This document shows positions 1-5,646 of a stretch of DNA of 5,654 bases, piece after piece (the first letter of the stretch is position 1; every line of letters starts with the position of its first letter). Source of the DNA: Candidatus Altarchaeales archaeon WOR_SM1_86-2. Lineage in GTDB: Archaea > Altiarchaeota > Altiarchaeia > IMC4 > MCBC01. The translations under genes and the position numbers were made by a program. The notes beneath the pieces are model-generated. The model was not told the DNA's origin. It did no database searches and saw only the letters and a list, made by a program, of their open reading frames with translations. Where the stretch lies: positions 1 to 5,654 of the forward strand of contig MCBC01000098.1 in assembly GCA_001723855.1 (NCBI GenBank), given 5' to 3'.

Positions 1-1
1 A

Positions 2-3000
2 AGAGAAATTGCAGATGATGTTGAATCCGAGATAAGGAAGATTAAACTTGATTTTGTTTCTTCTCCATTGATCAGGGAGATTACGAATATCAAGTTACTT
101 GAACACGGCCTTGAAGATGCCCGCGCAAGGTACACAAGATTGGGTATGCCCGTCTATGATGTCACTCAACTGATAAATTTCGGCAGCAAGGAGAATGCCA
201 ATTTACAGCACAATCCAGAGACTACGCACAAGCTCATGGCCGATGCAATATCAAGGGAGTATGCCCTGATAAATGTTCTGCCTCTGGATCTGGCGGATGC
301 GCACATGACTGCTGAATTACATATCCACGATCTTGATTATTACGCCAGCCGTCCGTTCTGTTTGCCAGCCAAAGAAACCGTTATCTTAGCAAATCCGGAA
401 GGCGAGGTCTTAACAACAGAAATAGGTAAATTTGTAGATAAGATAATGGAAAAAAAGAAAAACATTAAAAATATTGGCGGGAATGAAGTTATGTTTTCTC
501 CAGGATATAAAGTGTTCTCTTTTGATCAAAAATCTTATCAAATACAGCCCAAAGAAATAACAGCGGTAAGCAGGCGGGAAAATGGTGGGGAAAAGATAAT
601 CTCTTTAAAAACCAAATGGACCAAGAGGACTATAAAGGCTACTGAAAATCATGAAATCTTTGTGTGGGAGAATGGCATCAGAACAAAGAAACTGAAGAAT
701 ATGAAAAGAGGGGACAGGGTGATAATCCCATTAAAACTGCCCGATATTAACAAAATAGAGAAAATAAATCTAATTGATGAGTTTCTAAACCGGGTGCCTG
801 AATCTGATCTGAAGACAGTATATGTCAGAAATTTCTCTGGGTACAAGAAGTTTCTGAGAAATATATGTGGAAAAAATCTACAAGAGATATTTGACCAAAT
901 TGGAATAAAGTATTACGGGAATTCTATTCCTATTCTAGAATTTAAAAGATTATATAAGGAGTTCGGACTTCCTCACGAAGTTGCAGCCAATCTTACCTTG
1001 GGTGTAGGTGGCTCAGAAAATGAACTTAATACAATTCTAAAATTCTCACCGGAATTGATGCGACTTATGGGTTATTTTGTTGGTGATGGCAATTACAATA
1101 TAAATCCAAAACCACCAAAACAGAGCTATAACCTGGCAGTGACCTGTTCAAATCCCGAAATACAGGAAGATTTACAACATTGTATAGAAAAATATTCAAG
1201 ATATGCAACATGGTACAAAAATGATGGGAAGGAGAGAGGAGATCAAGTTTATTTCGGGGGGAAACTTCTATATTTAATATTTAGATATGTTTTTGGAATT
1301 GTGCCAAAAGCAAACCAAAAGAATGCACCAAGATACTTGCTCAATTCATCCATAGAAAACACATCAAATTTTCTCTCAGGTTATTACTCCAGTGATGGTA
1401 ATCTCAATGTAGCAGAGAAATATTCATTATTTAGGGTAGAGTGCAACACGGCATCAGAAGATCTTTGCTCTGATCTATGCTATTTGTTCGGGAGATTTGG
1501 AATTTTGCCATCTACAGGTATTAAAAAAACAAACGGGTATGCAGATGGACATAGGATAGGTATCGGTGGAATAGAACAGGTAAAAAAATTTAGAGAACAT
1601 ATAAAATTTATTGATAGCAGGCGGAATCAAAAATTGCAGGAACACTCAGTTAAAACACAAGGATCCGGTTCTCCGTTAACTAAAAACGGTATAGGCGATG
1701 TTGTATTTGAAGAGGTAGATTCAATAGAAATAGAGGAATATTCCGGACATCTTTATGATTTAGTTGTGAATGGAACCCACAACTTCCTTGCTGGAAATAA
1801 TGGGCCTATGGTTATCCATAATTGTTTTTCGCACGACCTTAGATTCTTTTTGAAGAACGGATTCAAAGCCGACGGCACAGGAGCCCACACATCCGTTGCG
1901 GGACCTGCGAAAAGGGCGGAAGTTGCGTTTTTGCATGCCGCGAAAATCCTTGCTGCGTCACAAACCAACTGTGCTGGCGGGCAGGGCTACAACTGGTTTA
2001 ATTCAATCCTTGCCCCGTATGTTTCCGGCTTGGATTACAAAAAGATACAGCAGTTAGCCCAGATGTTTATCTATGAGATGAGTGTTGATGGAGAGGAAAA
2101 AATTCCCATATTGGATGGTGATGAATTCAAGATTATGAAGATAAAGAATTTTGTTGATAAGATTATTGGAAATAATGGGGTAATAAGAAATAACAAAAAT
2201 GAGATTGTTAAATTAAATTCTAACTATAAGGTTCTGGGCTTTGATGAAAGAGGGGTTGTTAAATTTTTGAAGATAACTGGAGTGAGCAGACATAAAGCAC
2301 CTGAATTGTATGAAATCAAAACAAAATTTGGTAAAAAGATAAGGGTTACCGGACACCATTCCCTCTTCACTTTCGATGGGAAAGATATAGTGCCGATTGA
2401 AGCTGAAAAACTCAATGCAGGGGATTATGTTGTGGGAATAAAAAATATAAATGTTTTTGTAGATAAAGAGTATATTGATCTTTATGACGAGTTGTGTGAA
2501 GTTGATAATAAGTTCAGGGTTACGAATCTGAGTAAGTTAGTGGAATTTTTAGGTAAGAACTCGGGGGAACTTGGAGATAAGTGGTTTGTGAACCAGTTAC
2601 TGGAAGGAAAAAGAACCATAAGTTTTAATAAATTGAAGGAGATAGTTGGGAGATATGATGTTCCGAGGGATATAATAGATGAGATTCTTGTTACATCATC
2701 CACTTATTCTAAGAAGAAATATTATCTGCCATTAAAACTTCCAATTTCAAAGGAATTGTTAAGATTGCTCGGTTATTATCTCGCAGAAGGTTATACAAAT
2801 GCCTCTGACGAAGGAATGGGTGTTGGTTTAGGGATAGATCATAATATGCTGGTAAAGGAGGATGTAAAGAGATGCATAAGGAATGTTTTTGGGGCAGAAC
2901 CATACCATGCGGAGGAGTTTAATCTAAGATTTGGTGGAAAACTCGGGGTCTTTTTATTTAGAGATGTTCTAAATCTTGGAGAATATTCTACTGAAAAAAA

Positions 3001-4867
3001 ACTGCCTGATTGGATATTAGTCCTGCCAAAGAAAAAATTAAGAGAGATATTGAAGAGTTATATAACAAGTGATGGCTGGGTCTCTGATTCAAGATTAATA
3101 GCATTTACAACCTCAAGCAAGGAGCTTAGGGGGCAACTTAGATTTATGTTTTTGAGATTTGGCATCCCGATGAGGGAAGACATTGTGAGAAAAAAAGGCG
3201 ATAAGATTATGATAAAAGGTGTAGAGACGGAAGCATCTGCAGATTCTCATCGCCTGTATATCTCAGATTACAGATCCGCAGAGAAGTATTTGAAGGATAT
3301 CGGCTTTGTGAATGAGAAGTCAACTAAACTTACAAAAATTTTAGAACAAAGAGAGGATATGCAAACACCAGAACATATGTTGTTGGATATTGGTGGGGAA
3401 ATGCACAGCGTTGAATCCATAGCGTGTAATCCTCTTGGTCATGACCTGTGTATGGAGAAAATTACAGGGATAAAAGAGGTAAAGGAGGAGGGATATGTGT
3501 ATGATCTGGAGGTAGAGCCGATGCAGAATTTCATTACCATGAAAGCGTTAGCATTGCATAATTCACAGATGTATGTGGCAAGGGGGGGGCAGATGGTCTT
3601 CTCATCCATTGACTTGGACTTCAAGATTCCAGAGCATTTAAGAGATATACCCGCGGTCCAGCCGGGGGGAAAGGTTAATGAAAATGTAACATACGGCGAT
3701 TTTGATGATGAAGCAAACAAATTGTTTAACGCGATCACGGATGTTTACCTGGGTGGAGATTACTGGGGGAAGCCATTTAATTTCCCAAAATACGAGGTTA
3801 AGATTTATCCGAAGGAATTGGATAAGCAGAAGGATGAGTTGCTGAGAGTTTCCGAATTGGCGGCAAAATTCGGGACCCCTTATTATATCATCCAGCAGCC
3901 GTATATGCCAGAATTCTCCTGCTACCAGTGTTGCGCGTATCTAATGCCGCTGGACGACGCCACAACTGACGAGGATCTGCACAACGGGACAGTAAGAGGG
4001 GGAGCCCTTCAGGTTATAACGCTCAACCTGCCGAAGATCGCATACGATGCGAACGGGGATGACGATCGATTATTTGAGTTGCTCAGGGAAAGAATGGGGA
4101 AGGCGAAAAAAGCACTGCTTTTGAAGATGGATACTATCAGCAGGAATATGGGGAATAATCTTTTACCCTTCCTGTCTCAGGAAGTGGATGATAAGGGCAC
4201 TCGCTATCTTGAGCCGGATAAACAAAGTTATGTTATCGGGTTGGTGGGCATGAATGAGATGGTGAAATTCCATACTGGTGAGGAACTGCATGAATCTGAT
4301 GATGCATGGAAATTCGGATTAAAGGTTATGAAGGAAATGAAAGATATTATCGCCGGGTTCAGGGCAGAGACGGGGCTGAACTTTACACTGGCGAGAACTC
4401 CGGCAGAATCAACGGGGTATCGCCTGGCATCGATCGACTTTGATAATTACGGGGATATCGTGATTGCGAATGGCGACCCATCGGATAATACGCTGTATTA
4501 TACGAATTCTTTTCATGTTCGCCCGAATGCTAACATACCATTATTCAAAAGGTTGAGTATCGAGGGTTCGTTTCACCCTCTAACGGATGGGGGGGCAATG
4601 AGCCATGTATGGCTTGGGGAAAGTTACCCAAGTTCGGAGGCATTGTATGAATTGACCAAAAAAATAGCAACAAAAACAGCCATCCAGTACTTTGCCTATA
4701 CCAGGGATTTAACCGTATGCAACAGATGCAACAAGGTTGTCGGGTTCCTGGTAGGCGCATGCCCGAATTGCGGAGCCACGGACATAACATGGGAAAAGCA
4801 GGCAATGGACGATAAAAGCATTTTGATGAAGGATAAAGGGGAAAAAGGCCAGGAAGTTTACCTTTAA
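2..4867 (+). CDS. nrdD: Anaerobic (class III) ribonucleoside-triphosphate reductase, 5'-partial, with two inteins
   Basis: This enzyme reduces ribonucleoside triphosphates to deoxynucleotides in the anaerobic cytoplasm by glycyl/thiyl radical chemistry. The frame is open to the left edge (1621 codons from base 2), so the gene is truncated upstream; the TTG at 68 is internal. Bases 2-160 encode what looks like the end of an ATP-cone (PLIREITNIKLL, ARARYTRLG). Extein landmarks are HIHDLDYYASRPF, CFSHDLRFFLKNG (from 1823), TNCAGGQGYNWFN (Cys at 1970), YVARGGQMVFSS, a cysteine cluster FSCYQCCAYLMP (Cys codons 3920, 3929, 3932) likely to hold the thiyl-radical residue, RGGALQVITLNLP, ARTPAESTGYR (Glu at 4406) and a Cys-x2-Cys/Cys-x2-Cys zinc site. 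Removing 982 intein residues leaves 639 here; the E. coli enzyme has about 710. The usual C-terminal R-V-x-G-Y glycyl-radical motif is not present. The NrdD family call is firm; catalytic competence is uncertain. The activase gene nrdG is not in the window. Confidence 0.96.
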   Translation, partial: REIADDVESEIRKIKLDFVSSPLIREITNIKLLEHGLEDARARYTRLGMPVYDVTQLINFGSKENANLQHNPETTHKLMADAISREYALINVLPLDLADAHMTAELHIHDLDYYASRPFCLPAKETVILANPEGEVLTTEIGKFVDKIMEKKKNIKNIGGNEVMFSPGYKVFSFDQKSYQIQPKEITAVSRRENGGEKIISLKTKWTKRTIKATENHEIFVWENGIRTKKLKNMKRGDRVIIPLKLPDINKIEKINLIDEFLNRVPESDLKTVYVRNFSGYKKFLRNICGKNLQEIFDQIGIKYYGNSIPILEFKRLYKEFGLPHEVAANLTLGVGGSENELNTILKFSPELMRLMGYFVGDGNYNINPKPPKQSYNLAVTCSNPEIQEDLQHCIEKYSRYATWYKNDGKERGDQVYFGGKLLYLIFRYVFGIVPKANQKNAPRYLLNSSIENTSNFLSGYYSSDGNLNVAEKYSLFRVECNTASEDLCSDLCYLFGRFGILPSTGIKKTNGYADGHRIGIGGIEQVKKFREHIKFIDSRRNQKLQEHSVKTQGSGSPLTKNGIGDVVFEEVDSIEIEEYSGHLYDLVVNGTHNFLAGNNGPMVIHNCFSHDLRFFLKNGFKADGTGAHTSVAGPAKRAEVAFLHAAKILAASQTNCAGGQGYNWFNSILAPYVSGLDYKKIQQLAQMFIYEMSVDGEEKIPILDGDEFKIMKIKNFVDKIIGNNGVIRNNKNEIVKLNSNYKVLGFDERGVVKFLKITGVSRHKAPELYEIKTKFGKKIRVTGHHSLFTFDGKDIVPIEAEKLNAGDYVVGIKNINVFVDKEYIDLYDELCEVDNKFRVTNLSKLVEFLGKNSGELGDKWFVNQLLEGKRTISFNKLKEIVGRYDVPRDIIDEILVTSSTYSKKKYYLPLKLPISKELLRLLGYYLAEGYTNASDEGMGVGLGIDHNMLVKEDVKRCIRNVFGAEPYHAEEFNLRFGGKLGVFLFRDVLNLGEYSTEKKLPDWILVLPKKKLREILKSYITSDGWVSDSRLIAFTTSSKELRGQLRFMFLRFGIPMREDIVRKKGDKIMIKGVETEASADSHRLYISDYRSAEKYLKDIGFVNEKSTKLTKILEQREDMQTPEHMLLDIGGEMHSVESIACNPLGHDLCMEKITGIKEVKEEGYVYDLEVEPMQNFITMKALALHNSQMYVARGGQMVFSSIDLDFKIPEHLRDIPAVQPGGKVNENVTYGDFDDEANKLFNAITDVYLGGDYWGKPFNFPKYEVKIYPKELDKQKDELLRVSELAAKFGTPYYIIQQPYMPEFSCYQCCAYLMPLDDATTDEDLHNGTVRGGALQVITLNLPKIAYDANGDDDRLFELLRERMGKAKKALLLKMDTISRNMGNNLLPFLSQEVDDKGTRYLEPDKQSYVIGLVGMNEMVKFHTGEELHESDDAWKFGLKVMKEMKDIIAGFRAETGLNFTLARTPAESTGYRLASIDFDNYGDIVIANGDPSDNTLYYTNSFHVRPNANIPLFKRLSIEGSFHPLTDGGAMSHVWLGESYPSSEALYELTKKIATKTAIQYFAYTRDLTVCNRCNKVVGFLVGACPNCGATDITWEKQAMDDKSILMKDKGEKGQEVYL
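359..1822 (+). mobile_element. Intein 1 in NrdD: 488-aa Hint/LAGLIDADG mini-element
   Basis: This self-splicing intein with a homing endonuclease interrupts the extein between RPF and CFSHDLRFF. Its first residue is Cys (TGT 359-361, block A, CLPAKETVIL). Block B has the T-x-x-H motif TENH (641-652). The Hint C-terminal part has GHLYDLVVNGTHNFLAG with the block F His at 1778-1780. It ends Val-Ile-His-Asn (Asn codon 1820-1822), followed by Cys+1 (1823-1825). All canonical splicing residues are therefore present, and it should splice through thioesters. Between the Hint halves is a dodecapeptide endonuclease with motifs LMGYFVGDGNYN (Asp at 1085) and LSGYYSSDGNLN (Asp at 1394), 103 residues apart. 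Both acidic residues are intact, so the nuclease may be active. A region of about 130 residues between Hint and the first motif (roughly 730-1030) may be an added DNA-recognition part. It is AT-richer than the exteins: 15 of 60 bases are G or C in 1261-1320, by hand count. Confidence 0.94.
2081..3562 (+). mobile_element. Intein 2 in NrdD: 494-aa Hint/LAGLIDADG element with Ser nucleophiles
   Basis: This second intein interrupts the extein between FIYEM and SQMYVARGGQ. Its first residue is Ser (AGT 2081-2083, SVDGEEKIPIL) and the +1 residue is also Ser (TCA 3563-3565), so splicing would go through oxygen esters. Block B is TGHH (2348-2359). The C-terminal block reads YVYDLEVEPMQNFIT and ends Ala-Leu-His-Asn (His 3557-3559, Asn 3560-3562). 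The block F position that is usually His is Gln here (3524-3526). The endonuclease motifs are LLGYYLAEGYTN (Glu at 2786, where Asp is most common) and KSYITSDGWVSD (Asp at 3071), 95 residues apart. Glu is also acidic and occurs at this position in other LAGLIDADG proteins. The segment between Hint and the endonuclease (about 2460-2740) lines up with that of intein 1 and may bind DNA. Boundaries were set by conserved ends and by restoring a continuous NrdD sequence. Confidence 0.93.
4718..4771 (+). other. NrdD C-terminal zinc site (two Cys-x2-Cys pairs)
   Basis: Cys codons at 4718, 4727, 4760 and 4769 form CNRC and CPNC, ten residues apart. In NrdD of known structure four cysteines bind zinc near the C-terminus, and the radical glycine follows roughly 16 residues after the last one. 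Here the residues after the last Cys read GATDITWEKQAMDDKS with no glycine at that distance, and the protein stops 29 residues after the last cysteine with EKGQEVYL. The zinc site itself is clear; the missing glycine is discussed as a finding. Confidence 0.85.
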
Positions 4868-4898
4868 TTTTTATTAATTTTTCTAAATTTTAAAAATA
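4868..4898 (+). promoter_or_regulatory. T-rich nrdD-moaC spacer: probable terminator, possible leaderless promoter
   Basis: This 31-base gap is almost entirely A and T, with T-runs at 4868-4872, 4878-4882 and 4888-4891. Archaeal polymerases terminate at such T-tracts without needing a hairpin, so it may end the nrdD transcript. There is no Shine-Dalgarno sequence before the moaC ATG. An AT-rich stretch near 4870-4880 lies about 20-30 bases upstream of that ATG, where a TATA box would sit for a leaderless message. The sequence cannot separate these two roles, and read-through from nrdD is also possible. Confidence 0.4.
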
Positions 4899-5324
4899 AT
4901 GATTGATATAACCAATAAGCCAACCGTTCAGAGAGCAGCAAAATCCGTGGGGAGTATTAGATTAAGGAAGGAAACAGTTGAGTTAATCAAAGCAAAGGGG
5001 GTTGAGAAGGGTGATGTGTTTGAGGCTGCGAAAATTGCCGCGATCATGGCTGTTAAGAAAACACCCGAAGCAATTCCTTACTGCCATCCGATTCCAGTAA
5101 CCTTTGTCGGGGTGGAATTTGAAGTTCTTGATAATTCTGTTTCCGTGGAAGTTGAGGTAAAAAGTTCCTCGCAGACAGGGGTTGAGATGGAGGCCCTGTG
5201 TGGGGTCTCTGCTGCGCTGCTTACGATCTGGGATATGGTCAAGAGGTATGAAAAGGACGCGAGGGGGCAGTATCCTGATACGCGAATCGAGAATATAAGG
5301 GTTCTGGAGAAGGCCAAGGGGTGA
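4899..5324 (+). CDS. moaC: Cyclic pyranopterin monophosphate synthase MoaC
   Basis: MoaC works after MoaA in molybdenum/tungsten cofactor synthesis, converting 3',8-cyclo-7,8-dihydro-GTP to cyclic pyranopterin monophosphate in the cytoplasm. The 141-residue protein covers the family core: MIDITNK at the N-terminus, KGDVF (residues 37-41, with the conserved Lys), AKIAAI, PYCHP (60-64, with the catalytic-region His63), TGVEMEAL (93-100, with Glu96 and Glu98), and LTIWDMVKRYEKD (108-120, with Asp112 and Lys115, matching the Asp and Lys found essential in E. coli MoaC). It is about 20 residues shorter than the E. coli enzyme, partly at the N-terminus, and ends in the GQYPDTRIENIRVLEK tail I associate with archaeal members. 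The ATG at 4899 is the only sensible start: an in-frame TAA lies at 4884, and family alignment begins at this Met. No Shine-Dalgarno sequence precedes it, suggesting leaderless translation. MoaC normally forms a hexamer. No other moa gene is visible here. Confidence 0.97.
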   Translation: MIDITNKPTVQRAAKSVGSIRLRKETVELIKAKGVEKGDVFEAAKIAAIMAVKKTPEAIPYCHPIPVTFVGVEFEVLDNSVSVEVEVKSSSQTGVEMEALCGVSAALLTIWDMVKRYEKDARGQYPDTRIENIRVLEKAKG

Positions 5325-5455
5325 GATTGTTTTGGTTTTTTATAATGAAGATTCATCTAAAGGCGGTTAATCCAAACAAGTTCGTATATACAGCCGGATA
5401 TGAATTTAACTGCATGCTCTGTGTGTCAATCAAAAACAACCTTCTGAAAGGTTGA
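5321..5455 (+). CDS. Small hypothetical ORF overlapping the moaC stop (44 aa)
   Basis: A GTG at 5321 overlaps the moaC TGA in a GTGA arrangement often used for translational coupling, and GGAGA at 5306-5310 lies 10 bases upstream. An in-frame ATG at 5345 is an alternative start. The peptide begins MRLFWFFIMKIHLKAVNPNK and ends IKNNLLKG. It has no recognised function. The stretch from about residue 13 to 40 (AVNPNK, VYTAGY, CVSIKN) faintly resembles the opening strands of DUF11-like beta-sandwich repeats, but this is only an eye-level impression. T-runs inside it (5330-5341) argue that it may instead be the moaC terminator region. It may also be the first part of a frameshifted gene continuing from 5448. 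Confidence 0.25.
   Translation: MRLFWFFIMKIHLKAVNPNKFVYTAGYEFNCMLCVSIKNNLLKG
5330..5341 (+). terminator. T-rich tract after moaC, candidate archaeal terminator
   Basis: TTTT at 5330-5333 and TTTTTT at 5336-5341, separated by GG, begin six bases after the moaC stop. No stem-loop precedes them. Oligo-T tracts alone can terminate archaeal transcription, so this is a plausible 3' end for the moaC message. Confidence 0.4.
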
Positions 5456-5464
5456 TCATCAGAA
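5442..5464. repeat. Inverted repeat TTCTGA / TCAGAA
   Basis: Six-base arms (5442-5447 and 5459-5464) flank an 11-base loop that contains the palindrome TGATCA (5453-5458). This is the first of three inverted repeats within 100 bases. It is short enough to occur by chance. Confidence 0.35.
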
Positions 5465-5473
5465 TGAATTTTG

Positions 5474-5490
5474 GGGGGCTTACAGCCCCC
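5474..5490. repeat. Strong G/C hairpin GGGGGCT-TAC-AGCCCCC
   Basis: A perfect seven-base stem with a three-base loop lies in otherwise AT-rich sequence. No T-run follows it on the plus strand (ATAATGCCTT), and none follows on the minus strand. A classical intrinsic terminator is therefore not supported. It could be a message-end stabiliser, a protein-binding palindrome or the end of a small mobile or repeated element. Confidence 0.55.
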
Positions 5491-5511
5491 ATAATGCCTT
5501 GCAGCATATAG

Positions 5512-5537
5512 TTCATAGAGGTAACAAATCCTATGAA
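5512..5537. repeat. Inverted repeat TTCATAG / CTATGAA
   Basis: Perfect seven-base arms (5512-5518 and 5531-5537) flank a 12-base loop. The loop region also holds GAGGT (5518-5522), a Shine-Dalgarno-like sequence ten bases before the ATG at 5533, so the stem would bury both that site and the start if this is a real message. Confidence 0.4.
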
Positions 5538-5646
5538 GGTTATAATAATATTGAGAATCATACAGTTTGTATTACAATCAAAAATCCAAGAAATTCTTCA
5601 AAATTTTATCCAAAGTTCTCATGAGCAAGAACTTATACTGGGTTAG
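5533..5646 (+). CDS. Very small hypothetical ORF (37 aa), doubtful
   Basis: An ATG at 5533 opens a 37-codon frame ending in TAG at 5644-5646, preceded by GAGGT at 5518-5522 with a 10-base gap. The peptide starts MKVIIILRIIQFVLQ, hydrophobic enough for a short membrane or amphipathic helix, and then becomes polar. It overlaps the open frame 5448-5624 in another register, so at most one of them is likely to be coding. No family is recognised. Confidence 0.15.
   Translation: MKVIIILRIIQFVLQSKIQEILQNFIQSSHEQELILG

Larger units (their letters stand above)
5448..5624 (+). pseudogene. Open frame without a start, possible continuation of a frameshifted small gene
   Basis: This frame is open for 58 codons before a TGA at 5622-5624 but has no ATG or GTG near its beginning; a TTG at 5499 is possible. 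The translation includes FWGAYSPHNALQHIV, NKSYEGYNN and VCITIKNPRN. It lies one base forward (+1) of the small frame ending at 5455, and the two would join across CTGAAAGGTTGA into a protein of about 100 residues. The joined product would contain a similar phrase twice, CVSIKNN and CITIKNP, each after a Gly-Tyr. This may be a decayed or wrongly sequenced gene, or chance. No function is recognised. Confidence 0.2.

Noticed and set aside
68..70. TTG as the start of nrdD
   Set aside because: The frame is open for all 22 codons upstream to the edge, and those codons encode ATP-cone-like sequence that continues smoothly into the protein. The gene starts outside the window.
649..846. Minus-strand open frame in intein 1, and similar ones at 1753-1968, 2224-2415, 2482-2703 and 2709-2903
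   Set aside because: They lie entirely opposite the nrdD frame with its recognisable motifs, have no family resemblance, and look like shadows.
3439..3738. 99-codon minus-strand open frame, and the ones at 4545-4805 and 5078-5356
   Set aside because: Each is antisense to conserved NrdD or MoaC sequence and shows no protein features of its own.
4772..4867. A simple frameshift as the reason for the missing glycyl-radical motif
   Set aside because: Both alternative forward frames reach stops within this stretch and contain no Gly-Tyr in an R-V-x-G-Y context.
4868..4898. Molybdenum-cofactor riboswitch before moaC
   Set aside because: The gap is only 31 bases and almost all A and T, too short and unstructured for that large RNA, which is also mainly bacterial.
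5474..5490. Intrinsic terminator at the G/C hairpin
   Set aside because: No T-run follows the stem on either strand.
5500..5545. A tRNA T-arm suggested by the stem around AGGTAACAAATCC
   Set aside because: There is no GTTCRA core, acceptor stem or D-arm in the right positions.
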